From the NCBI GenBank assembly GCA_905182575.1, contig CAJJCA010000017.1, forward strand, positions 1 through 64,000: 64,000 nt of DNA, given 5' to 3'. Below the pieces are notes generated by a model. The model was not told the DNA's origin, ran no database searches, and saw nothing but the letters and a program-made list of their open reading frames with translations. Positions 52,562-62,679 of the stretch are shown one piece after another. Within the stretch, counting starts at the first letter, position 1. Every line of letters begins with the position of its first letter. The stretch comes from an uncultured Flavobacteriaceae bacterium. GTDB taxonomy: Bacteria > Bacteroidota > Bacteroidia > Flavobacteriales > Flavobacteriaceae. A program made the translations under genes and the position numbers.

Positions 52562-53186
52562 ATGAAATTAATCCAACTAACTATTAAGGGTATTTCCTAC
52601 AGTGAAACCCAAACTGGTGCCTACGCCTTGATTCTTAAGGAAGCAGAGGGAGACCGTCGTTTACCAATAATCATTGGTGGTTTCGAAGCACAATCGGTCG
52701 CCATAGCGTTGGAAAAAGAATTAAAACCAAAAAGACCACTCACACACGATCTTTTCCAAAATCATTGCTTAAATTTTTAACATCCATGTAAAACAAGCCC
52801 CCCATCACAAACTTGTGGATGGTGTTTTTTATTCTAGTATTATTTGCGAAAGAGATAAAATTGAGGAAATTATAGATGCCCGGACATCAGATGCAATAGC
52901 AATGGCACTTCGATTTAATGCCCCGATTTTTGTTTATGATTCAATTTTAAAACAAGCTGGTTTTAATTCGGAAGAAATTTCTAAAGATGATGGGGATAAA
53001 AGTGAAGACAATTGGATTCAGAGTTTTGTTGAGGAACAAAGCAAACAAAAAGAACTTCCCGACGATCTCATAAAATTATCGTTGTCTAATCTAAAAACAC
53101 TTCTCAACAAATTGGTGAACCTTGAAGACTATGAAAAAGCAGTCAAAATAAGGGATGAAATTTCCAAACGAGAAACTAATAAATAG
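52562..53186 (+). CDS. Bifunctional nuclease-domain protein with UVR motif (frameshifted)
   Basis: A DUF151/BFN-family protein of about 208 residues. N-terminal domain: IQLTIKGISYSETQTGAYAL, DRRLPIIIGGFEAQSVAIAL. A frameshift near 52755 leads to VDGVFYSSIICERDKIEEI, then DARTSDAIAMALRFNAPIFV. A C-terminal UvrB/C-like coiled motif reads LLNKLVNLEDYEKAVKIRDE. It lies upstream of thyA and folA on the same strand, a common flavobacterial arrangement. The cellular role is not established. Confidence 0.87.
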
Positions 53187-53268
53187 TGTTAATCTTTTTT
53201 TGAAAACTATTTTTGTTTGGAAATAAATCATAGATATTTCTATTTTAGAAATTATTAAATAAACGTAA

Positions 53269-54093
53269 ATGCAACAATATCTTGATCTCGTAAAACACAT
53301 TCAGCAACATGGTGTTGAAAAAACTGATCGAACTGGCACTGGAACTAAAAGTGTTTTTGGTTATCAGATGCGATTTGATCTGTCAGAGGGCTTTCCCTTG
53401 GTTACAACCAAAAAAATCCATGTCAAGTCTGTGATATTTGAACTTTTATGGTTTTTAAAAGGAGATACAAACGTCGGTTACCTTACGGAAAATGGCGTCA
53501 GAATTTGGAACGAATGGGCCGATGAAAACGGAAACCTTGGTCCTGTCTACGGTCACCAATGGCGCAACTGGAATGATGAAGGAATTGATCAGATTAAAGA
53601 AGTAATCAGTTCACTTAAAAACAACCCTGACAGTCGAAGAATGCTAGTTTCTGCATGGAATCCAAGTGTTATGCCTGACACTAAAGTTTCTTTCTCAGAA
53701 AATGTTGCTAACAATAAAGTTGCTTTACCCCCCTGTCATGCATTTTTTCAATTTTATGTTGCGGAAGGAAAACTATCCTGTCAGCTTTATCAAAGAAGTG
53801 CAGATGTATTTTTAGGAGTTCCTTTTAATATTGCTTCTTATGCATTATTGACCTTAATGATGGCTCAGGTTTGCGGTTTAGAGCCCGGGGATTTCGTTCA
53901 CACTTTCGGGGATGCACACATTTATTCCAACCACAAGGAACAGATTGAAGAGCAACTTGCCAGAGACACTAAACCACTTCCTAAAATGATTCTTAATCCT
54001 GAAATAAAAGATATTTTAGATTTTAAATATGAAGATTTTGATTTAATCGGTTATGATCCACACCCATTAATCAAAGGGAAGGTTGCAGTATAG
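53269..54093 (+). CDS. thyA: Thymidylate synthase
   Basis: An intact 274-residue thymidylate synthase (dUMP to dTMP with methylene-THF). Motifs: [33 protein letters not shown], the nucleophile Cys in [33 protein letters not shown], and [13 protein letters not shown]-like [13 protein letters not shown]. It contains a short insert ([14 protein letters not shown]) before the catalytic block. Downstream of the BFN-type gene and upstream of folA, with one opposite-strand gene between. Confidence 0.95.
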   Translation: MQQYLDLVKHIQQHGVEKTDRTGTGTKSVFGYQMRFDLSEGFPLVTTKKIHVKSVIFELLWFLKGDTNVGYLTENGVRIWNEWADENGNLGPVYGHQWRNWNDEGIDQIKEVISSLKNNPDSRRMLVSAWNPSVMPDTKVSFSENVANNKVALPPCHAFFQFYVAEGKLSCQLYQRSADVFLGVPFNIASYALLTLMMAQVCGLEPGDFVHTFGDAHIYSNHKEQIEEQLARDTKPLPKMILNPEIKDILDFKYEDFDLIGYDPHPLIKGKVAV

Positions 54094-54098
54094 CCAAA

Positions 54099-55139
54099 CT
54101 AAACAAACACTTTTTCATCAAATACACTAAGGAGTTTTTCAATGTCCGTTTCTGTATTATAGAAGTGAACTGAAAAACGAATATAGTTTCCTCGATGGGA
54201 GAATCTAATCTTTGATTCTTCTAATATTTTACTAATTGATTCCTCATAAGGAATACTAACAATACTACTTTGTTTTTTCCGACTTGAATAAGCGGGTTTG
54301 AGGCCTAAATCACTAAGTCCCTTTCTTAATTTGGACAAAAGAATATGATTTTTTTCAATCAATTTTTCAAATCCATTTGATTTTAAATAGTCTAATGCAA
54401 AAACTAATGAGGCAGCTGCAAGAATATTAAAATGTCCTGCAAAAACCTTTGTTTGCATTTCCGCATTTGTGCTATTCGTGAGCCTTAGGAAATCATCCGA
54501 AACAGCGATAAAACCACTCCCAAAACCAGCGAGTAACCACTTGTATCCACTACAAACTATTGCATCGAACGACAATTCTGAAAAGTTAAAAACATTGGTT
54601 CCTATATACTGCGTGGCGTCTCCAATGATTAGTAATTCGGGATATTTATTTTTTAATTCCGATATAAAATCTAAGTCGATAATTAATCCGTTGGTGTATT
54701 GAACAATGCTTAAAACCAAAACATCTATTGAATTTTTTTCTAAACTTTCAAAATTAGAAATACTAATATTTTCTTGCATTTTGACAGAAAATAGATTAAA
54801 ATCACGTTCCTCAATAGCAGACAAAAGAGAATGATAGTCCTCGTCAATAAACAAGAGGTTTGTCCCTGGCTTTAACCGATCCAAAACAAGTCTAATTCCA
54901 GTGGAAAAATTAGGAACAAAATAAGTTTGATCTTTTTGGGAGCTAATAAAATTAGCGATTGAAGCATGTGTTTTGTCTAAACGCTCGTAAGCATTTAGCT
55001 TGTACTTATCTCCCTCATTGAGGTATTCCAATTCAAAATTCACTCTGAAATCATAGAGAGATTTTGACATTAAACCGACATATGCCGTGTTTAAATAAGT
55101 AGAGGAGTTTAATAACGGGAAATCGTTTCGAATCTCCAT
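54099..55139 (-). CDS. Class V aminotransferase (cysteine-desulfurase-like)
   Basis: An intact 346-residue PLP enzyme of the class V fold. Features: FPLLNSSTYLNTAYVGLMS at the start, YFVPNFSTGIRLVLDRL, IIGDATQYIG, and the PLP-lysine segment AIVCSGYKWLLAGFGSGFIA. The active-site Cys typical of true cysteine desulfurases is not evident in the C-terminal part, so a kynureninase- or isopenicillin-epimerase-like activity is equally possible. Stand-alone gene, convergent with thyA (5-base gap). Confidence 0.82.
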   Translation of the reverse strand: MEIRNDFPLLNSSTYLNTAYVGLMSKSLYDFRVNFELEYLNEGDKYKLNAYERLDKTHASIANFISSQKDQTYFVPNFSTGIRLVLDRLKPGTNLLFIDEDYHSLLSAIEERDFNLFSVKMQENISISNFESLEKNSIDVLVLSIVQYTNGLIIDLDFISELKNKYPELLIIGDATQYIGTNVFNFSELSFDAIVCSGYKWLLAGFGSGFIAVSDDFLRLTNSTNAEMQTKVFAGHFNILAAASLVFALDYLKSNGFEKLIEKNHILLSKLRKGLSDLGLKPAYSSRKKQSSIVSIPYEESISKILEESKIRFSHRGNYIRFSVHFYNTETDIEKLLSVFDEKVFV

Positions 55140-55253
55140 AAATTAATTAGAAATTGTACATTTGTTATTTCAAAATTAATCTATTTAGATTTATTTTAAC
55201 TGAAATTTAAATTAAATCTATCGTGTTTTAAACAAAACACTAATTCATGATTT

Positions 55254-55830
55254 ATGAGTTCTAAAAATGCCATTGATAAAGCAAATGAGAAATTGCTTTT
55301 TGAAGCTGAAAATGACAAAAAATTGAGTTACATAGAAAAAATCAAAGAGGTTACCATCATTGCCGCAGCAGCAGAAAACAATGCTTTAGGCAAAGACAAC
55401 AGATTGATTTGGCATATACCAGAAGATCTTAAGCGTTTTAAACGACTTACTTCTGGTCATGCAATTATTATGGGGAGAAAAACTTTTGAATCGCTTCCCA
55501 AGGCGCTTCCCAATACAAATCCGATTCCTTGTTTCAAAAAACAAAAGTTATACCGCCGAAGGTGCTAGCGTTTGTCATAACCTTGAGGAAGCCATGGCGC
55601 TGGCTGAAGATGACAGCCAACCTTTTATAATTGGAGGAGGACAAATTTATGAGCAAGCAATGGAGATCGCGCACAAAATCGAGCTGACTCGTGTGCATAA
55701 AGATTATGAGGCAGATACATTTTTTCCGTTCATTGACCTTAGTAAATGGAAAATCATATCGGAAGAAAGTTTTGAAGGTTTTAAAGATGAACCTTCCCAT
55801 TTTTCCTATTTAACCTATATTAAAAAATAA
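55254..55830 (+). CDS. folA: Dihydrofolate reductase (frameshifted, N-terminal extension)
   Basis: Reduces dihydrofolate made by ThyA. The DHFR domain begins at about residue 33: VTIIAAAAENNALGKDNRLI, then WHIPEDLKRFKRLTSGHAII and MGRKTFESLP. A frameshift near 55525 (around CCTTGTTTC) is followed by KSYTAEGASVCHNLEEAMAL and FIIGGGQIYEQAM. The first 32 residues (MSSKNAIDKANEKLLFEAEN onward) are charged, helix-like and unusual for DHFR. No good start lies between this extension and the domain. About 192 codons. Confidence 0.92.
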
Positions 55831-55842
55831 TATCAATTTAAG

Positions 55843-56724
55843 ATGGAAGCATATATTTTTCCTGGACAAGGTTCTCAATTCCCAGGAATGGGTAAAGACC
55901 TTTTCGATCAATATGAGATTGCAAAAAAACTATTTAATCAAGCCAACGAAATCTTGGGCTTTGATCTTTCAAAAATTATTTTTGAAGGCGCAAAAGAAGA
56001 CCTCCAACAAACGAGTGTAACCCAACCTGCTATTTATGTTCATTCGGTGATCCTTTCCAAAGTAATGGGAGACAATTTCAACCCTGATGCTGTCGCTGGG
56101 CATTCACTAGGAGAATTCTCGGCCTTGACTGCTGCAGGAGCGATTGACTTCGAGTCTGGATTAAAGTTGGTTTCCAAAAGAGCTGAAGCCATGCAAAAAG
56201 CATGTGATCACGAACCGGGAACCATGGCTGCTGTCCTTGGAATGGAAGACGGTTTGGTCGAAAAAATTTGTGCTGAAACCGAAGGTATTGTTGTTGCAGC
56301 AAACTATAACTGCCCAGGTCAATTGGTCATTTCTGGTGCTGTGCCGGCGATTGAAATGGCGTGTGAAAGCCTTAAAAATGCTGGAGCAAGAAGGGCATTG
56401 ATTCTTCCCGTAGGAGGTGCTTTTCATTCTCCTTTAATGGAGCCAGCAAGGATTGAGCTTGCAAACGCAATTGACGCTACTTCATTCAAAACACCACGAT
56501 GCCCTGTCTATCAAAACGTTGTTGCTAAAGCTGTTAATGATCCTTTGGAAATACAAAAAAACTTAATTGATCAGCTTACTGCTCCTGTAAAATGGACACA
56601 AAGCATCAACGAAATGCTAAAAGCAGGTGCAACTTCTTTTATTGAAGTTGGTCCAGGAAAAGTATTACAAGGTTTGGTGAAAAAGATTTCCAAAGAAGCA
56701 AACGCCGCTTCAGCTGTAATCTGA
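55843..56724 (+). CDS. fabD: Malonyl-CoA:ACP transacylase
   Basis: An intact 293-residue FabD for fatty-acid synthesis. Motifs: FPGQGSQFPGMGKDLF at the start, the nucleophile serine in AGHSLGEFSALTAAGAI (about residue 89), the substrate Arg region KRAEAMQKAC, and the catalytic His in PVGGAFHSPLM (about residue 195). The QNVVAKAV and FIEVGPGKVLQGLVKKI segments complete the fold. It follows folA by 12 bases on the same strand. Confidence 0.95.
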   Translation: MEAYIFPGQGSQFPGMGKDLFDQYEIAKKLFNQANEILGFDLSKIIFEGAKEDLQQTSVTQPAIYVHSVILSKVMGDNFNPDAVAGHSLGEFSALTAAGAIDFESGLKLVSKRAEAMQKACDHEPGTMAAVLGMEDGLVEKICAETEGIVVAANYNCPGQLVISGAVPAIEMACESLKNAGARRALILPVGGAFHSPLMEPARIELANAIDATSFKTPRCPVYQNVVAKAVNDPLEIQKNLIDQLTAPVKWTQSINEMLKAGATSFIEVGPGKVLQGLVKKISKEANAASAVI

Positions 56725-56728
56725 TTTT

Positions 56729-57865
56729 CTATTTATTATCCAAAAACTCAATAATCGAATTTGTTATGTAATCAATTTGATCCTCTCCCAATTCCGTATG
56801 CATGGGTAAAGAGATGACCTCTTTCACAATTTGATTCGTAACCTCAAAATCTGCTTCATTATACCTGTCGCTTGTGTAAGCCTTTTGAAGATGGAGTGGA
56901 ATCGGATAGTAAACGCCACAAGGGATTTCCTTTTCATTAAGATGCTTTACTAAATCATCGCGATACGCTTCAGAAACCCTGAGTGTATATTGGTGATAAA
57001 CGTGAGAATCGCAATCTCCAATTCTAAAGGGAGTTTTTATTTCTGGATGGTTGTTTAAGCGTTGCGTATATTTTGCTGCCGCTGCTTTTCTTGACTCGTT
57101 ATAATGATCTAAATATTGTAGTTTTGCATTTAGAACTGCAGCTTGAATAGAATCTAGTCTTGAGTTTACCCCAACTACATCATGGTGATAACGCTTATAC
57201 ATTCCGTGGTTTACCATTCCTCTAAGCGTTTGAGCAAGCTTGTCATCGTTTGTGAAAATAGCACCCCCATCTCCATAAGCACCAAGGTTTTTTGAAGGAA
57301 AAAAAGAGGTAGCTCCAACTTCGCCTATTGTTCCTGTCTTCATTTTGCTTCCGTCCGAAAAAGTGTAATTAGCGCCAATAGACTGCGCCTCCCCTTCAAC
57401 CACAAAAAGTTTATTTTCTTTGGCTATTGAAAGAATCTCCTCCATCGGAGCAGCTTGACCGAATAAATGAACGGGGATAATCGCTTTTGATCGAGGGGTG
57501 ATTGCTTTTTTAAGGGAGTCAATATCTATATTAAAAGTCTTTAAATCTACATCAACCAACACGGGCGTTAAGCCCAAAAGAGAAATCACCTCAACCGTTG
57601 CAGCGAATGTAAAATCAGCGGTGATAACTTCATCTCCTCGTTTAAGTCCCAAGCCCATCAAAGCAATCTGAAGTGCATCTGTTCCGTTGGCACAGGGAAT
57701 GACATGCTTGACCCCTAAATAATCTTCTAAGTTTTTTTGAAAACTTTTTACTTGAGGACCATTAATAAAGGAAGTTGCATCAAGGGTATCAACAATTGAT
57801 TCCTTGACTTGATCCTTTATTCTGCTATATTGACCCTTAAGGTCAACCATTTGAATTTTTTTCAT
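56729..57865 (-). CDS. DegT/DnrJ/EryC1/StrS sugar aminotransferase
   Basis: An intact PLP-dependent sugar aminotransferase of about 378 residues, as used for amino-sugar units of LPS or capsule. Motifs: IQMVDLKGQYSRIKDQVKES, FINGPQVKSFQKNLEDYLGV, PCANGTDALQIALMGLGL, VHLFGQAAPMEEI, the PLP lysine in TSFFPSKNLGAYGDGGAIF, and MVNHGMYKRYHHDVVGVNSR. The ATG at 57865 is preferred; another lies 6 bases upstream. It is divergent from waaA, so both serve envelope polysaccharide synthesis. A minus-strand TAATTTTG lies at 57887-57880. Confidence 0.92.
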   Translation of the reverse strand: MKKIQMVDLKGQYSRIKDQVKESIVDTLDATSFINGPQVKSFQKNLEDYLGVKHVIPCANGTDALQIALMGLGLKRGDEVITADFTFAATVEVISLLGLTPVLVDVDLKTFNIDIDSLKKAITPRSKAIIPVHLFGQAAPMEEILSIAKENKLFVVEGEAQSIGANYTFSDGSKMKTGTIGEVGATSFFPSKNLGAYGDGGAIFTNDDKLAQTLRGMVNHGMYKRYHHDVVGVNSRLDSIQAAVLNAKLQYLDHYNESRKAAAAKYTQRLNNHPEIKTPFRIGDCDSHVYHQYTLRVSEAYRDDLVKHLNEKEIPCGVYYPIPLHLQKAYTSDRYNEADFEVTNQIVKEVISLPMHTELGEDQIDYITNSIIEFLDNK

Positions 57866-57944
57866 AATCAATTAAAGCCCAAAATTAAAAAAAGGATTCG
57901 GCTTTCCTTAATAGATATATAAAAACTATTTTTGAAGTAATATT

Positions 57945-59188
57945 ATGATACATATTTTATATAACATTATCCTTGGCATTGCTTCCCCTATTATTTCAAT
58001 GTTGGGGGTATTCTCAAATAAAGTTTCCGTTTTCAACAAGGGGAGAAAACATGTGTTTGAACAACTCGCCGCTAAGCTTGGATCGCCGGATCGAGTGATT
58101 TGGTTTCATGCAGCATCTTTGGGAGAGTTCGAGCAAGCTCGCCCGCTGATTGAGGCTTGTCGAAATGAATTTAGAAATCATAAAATTTTACTTACATTTT
58201 TTTCGGCCTCGGGATATGAAATACAAGAAAACTATGCGAATGTAGATTTTGTCTCCTATCTACCGATTGATACTTCCGCCAATGTCAAAAAGTTTATGAA
58301 TGTCATTGCGCCTGAATTGGCAGTTTTTATTAAATATGAGTTTTGGCCTAATTATTTTACGGAAATGAGTAAGAGGAAAATTCCTCTAATTTCTGTATCA
58401 AGTATTTTTAGAACCAATTCATCTGTTTTTCAAATGGTATGGAAAAGAATACAGAAAACTATTACTTGGAGTTCATCATTTTTTTGTTCAAAACGAACAC
58501 TCAAAAAACTTACTCGAAACGATTGGTGTTAAAAATATCACGGTAAGTGGAGACACTCGATTGGATAGGGTCTATGAGTTACTCAATCAAGACAATCAGT
58601 TGAAAAAGATTGCACACTTTGTGGGGAATCAGTTGTGTTTTGTAGCGGGAAGCACTTGGGAAGAAGATTATAATCTTATGAATGATTTTTTAACTTCTTC
58701 AAAAGAAATAAAAATCATAATCGCACCTCATGAGGTTAATGAAAAATCAATTAAAGCGCTGGAAAAAAAGATAAAAGTTTCTTTTACAAAATGGAGTACT
58801 TATGATTTAAAATCGAAGGTTGAAAGCAACATCTTAATTATTGACACTATAGGGCAATTGACTAAAATTTATAGTTACGCTTCTTTTGCCTATGTCGGAG
58901 GCGGGATGGGGAACAGTGGACTCCACAATACGCTTGAACCGGCAGTCTATGGAATTCCAATCATCATTGGAAAAAACTATAAACAATTTCAAGAAGTAGT
59001 TGATCTCATCGAAAACAAAGGAGTAGTTAGTGTCGAAAAAGAATCTGATTTTAATATTATTTCTAATGGATCTTATAAATAATAAAGAATTAAGAAATAA
59101 ATTTGGGAATGCAAACTCAAATTACGTTGTTTCAAACAAAGGAGCTACACCAACAATCATTAAATTCGTAAAGCCTTTGTTATGTTAA
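57945..59188 (+). CDS. waaA: Kdo transferase WaaA (frameshifted)
   Basis: Transfers 3-deoxy-D-manno-octulosonate to lipid A precursor at the inner membrane. N terminus: a hydrophobic anchor (ILYNIILGIASPIISMLGVF), then IWFHAASLGEFEQARPLI and VFIKYEFWPNYFTEM. After a frameshift near 58440 follow LLGVHHFFVQNEHSKNLLE, VSGDTRLDRV, CFVAGSTWEED and YVGGGMGNSGLHNTLEPAVYG. A second shift near 59065 gives LINNKELRNKFGNANSNYVV and the stop at 59186-59188. The unshifted frame ends 106 bases earlier. A TATTTTTG element lies 11 bases upstream of the start. Confidence 0.92.
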
Positions 59189-59216
59189 ATATAGACTTAT
59201 TATAAAATGAAAAAAA

Positions 59217-60266
59217 ATGAAAATTAAGAATGCTTTATTACTGACCTTGTTTACAGTCTTTAATGTCACAGGACAAAAAACACCTGAAACTCCTGTAAAT
59301 ATTATACTAATGATAGGAGACGGAATGGGCTTAAGTCAAATTACAGCCGGTATGTATAGTAATGGAAATAAAACTGCTCTTGAAGAATTTGAATACATTG
59401 GTTTGTCTAAAACGCATTCATCAGAAAACCTAGTGACAGATTCTGCAGCTAGTGGGACAGCATTTGCCTGTGGTAAAAAAACAATGAACGGTGTTTTGGG
59501 AATGGATATAAATAACAATAAATTAAGTTCAATATTAGAAATATGTAAATCAAGAGGTTATCTTACTGGATTGATTTCTACTTCCAGTATCGTTCACGCA
59601 ACTCCCGCATCATTTTATGCCAACGTTCGTTCCAGACATCAGTATGAAGACATCGCACTTCAGTTGAGTGAAAACAATATCGATTATTTTATAGGCGGTG
59701 GGGAAAAACATTTTAAAAAAAGAAACGACAAATATTTTATCAGAAATAAAATCATCACATTAAATGCTGCCTATGGTTCTAAGCTTTATTCCAATAAATT
59801 AGGATTTTTCTTTAATAATGAAATGGATGATTTCCTGTACGACGGAAGAAAGCCACAGCTTGACGAAGCCTTGTTAGCAACTTTAGATAAATTCGACCAA
59901 AGAGAAAAACCTTTCTTCATAATGGTTGAGGGCTCTCAAATTGACTGGGGGGGACATGCAAATGAAATCGACTATATTACTTCCGAGTTTAAAGATTTTG
60001 ACGGTGCAATTTCTGTAGCGGTAAATTATGTGAACGCAAATCCTAATACACTATTGATTGTTACCGCAGATCACGAAACGGGGGGGTTGGCAATAACATT
60101 CGGAAAAACAAAGGCTTACACATTTAAATCAGATTTCAACACCGGGGGACATAGTGCAACAATGGTACCCGTTTTCAGCTATGGAACCTGTGCTAAAAAG
60201 TTTAGTGGCATTTATGAAAACACCGCCATTTTTGACAAAATGCTAGAGACCGTAGAACGAAAATAA
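59217..60266 (+). CDS. Alkaline phosphatase
   Basis: An intact 349-residue secreted alkaline phosphatase of the PhoA type. The signal peptide is short (MKIKNALLLTLFTVFNVTGQ). Motifs: NIILMIGDGMGLSQI (metal Asp), the nucleophile region LVTDSAASGTAFACG, GQIDWGGHAN-like EGSQIDWGGHANEID, and ADHETGG with the metal His. The C-terminal HSATMVPVFSYG provides the last metal His. It releases phosphate from organic esters in the periplasm. No Pho-box-like motif is evident upstream. It lies 29 bases after waaA. Confidence 0.92.
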   Translation: MKIKNALLLTLFTVFNVTGQKTPETPVNIILMIGDGMGLSQITAGMYSNGNKTALEEFEYIGLSKTHSSENLVTDSAASGTAFACGKKTMNGVLGMDINNNKLSSILEICKSRGYLTGLISTSSIVHATPASFYANVRSRHQYEDIALQLSENNIDYFIGGGEKHFKKRNDKYFIRNKIITLNAAYGSKLYSNKLGFFFNNEMDDFLYDGRKPQLDEALLATLDKFDQREKPFFIMVEGSQIDWGGHANEIDYITSEFKDFDGAISVAVNYVNANPNTLLIVTADHETGGLAITFGKTKAYTFKSDFNTGGHSATMVPVFSYGTCAKKFSGIYENTAIFDKMLETVERK

Positions 60267-60268
60267 GA

Positions 60269-61285
60269 TCACTTTGTCCGCATACCGTCAATTATTTTTT
60301 TCTTGAACGCTTTGTCATCTTCAAGGACTTCAAAAAAACTTGTCAAAAACTTCATAGAGTCACTGTACTGGGATTCTATATCAAAATGGGATTCAAAATC
60401 CTCTAGCATCTTAAAAAAACTATCCTTCTTTGCAATGTATTGTTGTCTAACTTCTTGAACTAGGTCTTCATCTCTTTTAAAACCTCTGTATTTCCTATCT
60501 CGAACATTATCAATGCCTAAGGTGCTATTCACGACGGAATAGCTAGGGTTTACAAAGCCAGACATGTCAAAATCATAGGGCAAAGGAAGAATTTTTTTGT
60601 CAACAAACAGAAGCTTTCCGTTGTGTTGATAGGCAACCGAATAATCCGTGTTACCTATTAGATATTGATGCATTGAAACCTTAATTGAAGTAATTGGATC
60701 CATCGCCAATGGATGAGTATAACGTTCAAAAGCTTTTCCTTCAAAACGATCCGCAACATTATCGTCATCTTCAATCAGAAACCCTGTCAGTTGATGAGAA
60801 ATAGTTTTTTTACCTTTTATTTCTTCAAAAGTCACATCAACTCTTCTGGTTTTAAAATGATAAGGAGATATATTTTCATAAAACTTATAGGCTAAAAATT
60901 CTTGAAGAATATTATCATTTTTTTCTTTCTCTAAAAGACATGGCAACACAAGTATTTAGACTATTTCCTTCAAACAAAGTTTTTATCCATTTGACTTTTT
61001 AATTTTCATTTTAATCGGTGGAAAGTAACATTTTGACCTCCTAAAATTACCTCTCGCACGCAAAGAAACATCAACAGTCTTCCAAACATTGTCTTGTTGA
61101 TATGAAAGTGTCGTCTTGATTAATGTGGTATCATTGGTTTTCTTCCGCATTTCTTTATTAGAATATCTTAGCTTAATCTTTAACGGTGCATGATCCTGAA
61201 AAAGTAGCGTTGATTTATTTTCACTTTGAGCTATAGCTCCAAAAAAAATAAAAAAACTCATTAGGAAATAAATTTGTTTTTTCAT
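60269..61285 (-). CDS. Secreted protein, possibly CotH-kinase-like (frameshifted)
   Basis: A secreted protein of about 339 residues. Signal peptide MKKQIYFLMSFFIFFGAIAQ, then LRARGNFRRSKCYFPPIKMK, and after two indels near 60945-60985 LPCLLEKEKNDNILQEFLAY, KFYENISPYHFKTRRVDVTF, GFLIEDDDNVADRF, and GNTDYSVAYQHNGKLL with PLPYDFDMSGFVNP. The order 'R.RGN.R....PP', EY/FLAYK, ED...R and YDFD resembles CotH-type atypical kinases (the GNTD and DFD pair being catalytic/metal-like). I regard this as a plausible but unproven assignment. Confidence 0.6.
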
Positions 61286-62068
61286 ATTATAGTTTATAGA
61301 TTTAATGAAATAAAAATAAGGAAAATTTTGATACGATATCTATCTATTATTAATCACAGGACTTTAATCACGATTTTGCTCTCCTTAATCATACCCTATT
61401 TTGCCCGTGAATTTAAGATAGTGTATAATATTGATCTCACTTTAATCAGCCTTGCGATAATTTTTCCGCTAGTTTTTGCAATTAGAGGGGCTTTTAAAAG
61501 ACGTGAAAAAGCTTTAGAACACCTTAGTTTGTATCGAGGCTCTCTAAAAACGATTGAATATTTTTTCATGAACAGTTCTAAATTGAGCGATGATTCTAAA
61601 AATGATGTAAAAACGCTTTTGATCGATTTAAGCGATACTTTCTTAAATTATCTATCAAAAGATGACAATAATGCAGAAGAAATTGACAGGAAAACAGAAT
61701 CATTATTTGATTTCATCATTTCCCACAACGAAGAAATTTCTGGAGGTGTTAGACAAAAGATTTTTAGATTCATGAGAGACCTTCATGTTGCTCAAGAAAA
61801 ACTAATTTCAATACACACTCACAGAACGCCGATAAGCTTAAAAGCTTATTGTCTCATCTTTATCTATCTTTTCCCTGTAATTTACACACCAACAATCATT
61901 AACAAGATCGGAATCGACAATCCTTCGGAATTAACTTATTTTATAGTATTGTTAAGTGAGTTTATTTTGATTTCTCTTTACAACATTCAAGATCAAATGG
62001 AATATCCTTTCGATCGAGATGGCTTGGATGATATTAAGCTTGACAACTATAAATTAAAAATCCTTTAA
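61274..62068 (+). CDS. Membrane protein, bestrophin-like
   Basis: A membrane protein of up to 264 residues. Two N-terminal hydrophobic segments (TLITILLSLIIPYFA, LISLAIIFPLVFAIRGAFKR), a soluble middle, then two more segments (CLIFIYLFPVIYTPTII, YFIVLLSEFILISLYNI) and the ending IQDQMEYPFDRDGLDDIKLD. That ending resembles the 'I.NPF..D..Dlpl' tail of bestrophin-type channels. The start is unclear: a TTG at 61274 overlaps the neighbouring gene's start, and a later TTG near 61329 is possible. Function inferred only by resemblance. Confidence 0.5.
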   Translation: MFFHIIVYRFNEIKIRKILIRYLSIINHRTLITILLSLIIPYFAREFKIVYNIDLTLISLAIIFPLVFAIRGAFKRREKALEHLSLYRGSLKTIEYFFMNSSKLSDDSKNDVKTLLIDLSDTFLNYLSKDDNNAEEIDRKTESLFDFIISHNEEISGGVRQKIFRFMRDLHVAQEKLISIHTHRTPISLKAYCLIFIYLFPVIYTPTIINKIGIDNPSELTYFIVLLSEFILISLYNIQDQMEYPFDRDGLDDIKLDNYKLKIL

Positions 62069-62578
62069 ATAGATTTCAAAACTATCTTTATCAGCTTCAC
62101 TGTTGGGGATTTTTGCGTTATGGGCCTATTAAACGACTCCTGTATTCAGTCTTTTTAGTAGTGCTTTTGTCTTTGCCTTAAAGCTAAACTATGGGCTTAA
62201 TATGCATCAGTAACTTTTTTTTCGAAATCACAAACCCAAGCCCTTCCTTCTGGTGTAATATTTTAATTCACATTGATTTCCTATTGAATTTATTAAGGTC
62301 GATCAAAGCCCAATTGAGGATTAGTGAAACTCCCTTAAAAGAATTCCATCTAGCAGCACCACAAAAAGATTGAAAAGGTTCAAATAGAACCAATCAGACT
62401 AAATCAGTTCATCTTATTGTTAATCAGATGTTTGTAATCTTTATTAGTGTGTGAAATAGATAATTAGAACTCTCGGACGATAGAATTAACATTAAAATGA
62501 CCAATAAGTCGCCTTAATGTGAATTAAACATAAATTAATTAATAGAAATTGACTAATTTTATCTTAAATAAAATATCT
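62069..62578. other. Intergenic stretch, no supported gene
   Basis: About 510 AT-rich bases. Short open frames in it lack any family feature or coding character. No tRNA or recognisable RNA motif was found. Confidence 0.45.
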
Positions 62579-62612
62579 TATGAGCACCTTGCTCTTGGCT
62601 CAAGTGCTCATA
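62579..62612 (+). promoter_or_regulatory. Long hairpin upstream of the ankyrin-like gene
   Basis: Arms TATGAGCACCTTG (62579-62591) and CAAGTGCTCATA (62601-62612) pair over 12 bp with a single bulged C around a 9-base loop. No T-run follows, so it is not a normal intrinsic terminator. Confidence 0.5.
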
Positions 62613-62644
62613 AAGTGTTCAAATAATTAGAGTAGAAACACACT

Positions 62645-62652
62645 TACCTTTG
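62645..62652 (+). promoter_or_regulatory. -7 element before the ankyrin-like gene
   Basis: TACCTTTG matches TAnnTTTG 27 bases before the ATG at 62680. No TTTG lies at the -33 position. Confidence 0.45.
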
Positions 62653-62679
62653 AATATCATTAAATAAAAGGTTATTATT

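Noticed and set aside
62191-62373. 60-codon plus-strand ORF in the 62-kb gap
   Set aside because: No family resemblance, odd composition and no promoter or start context.
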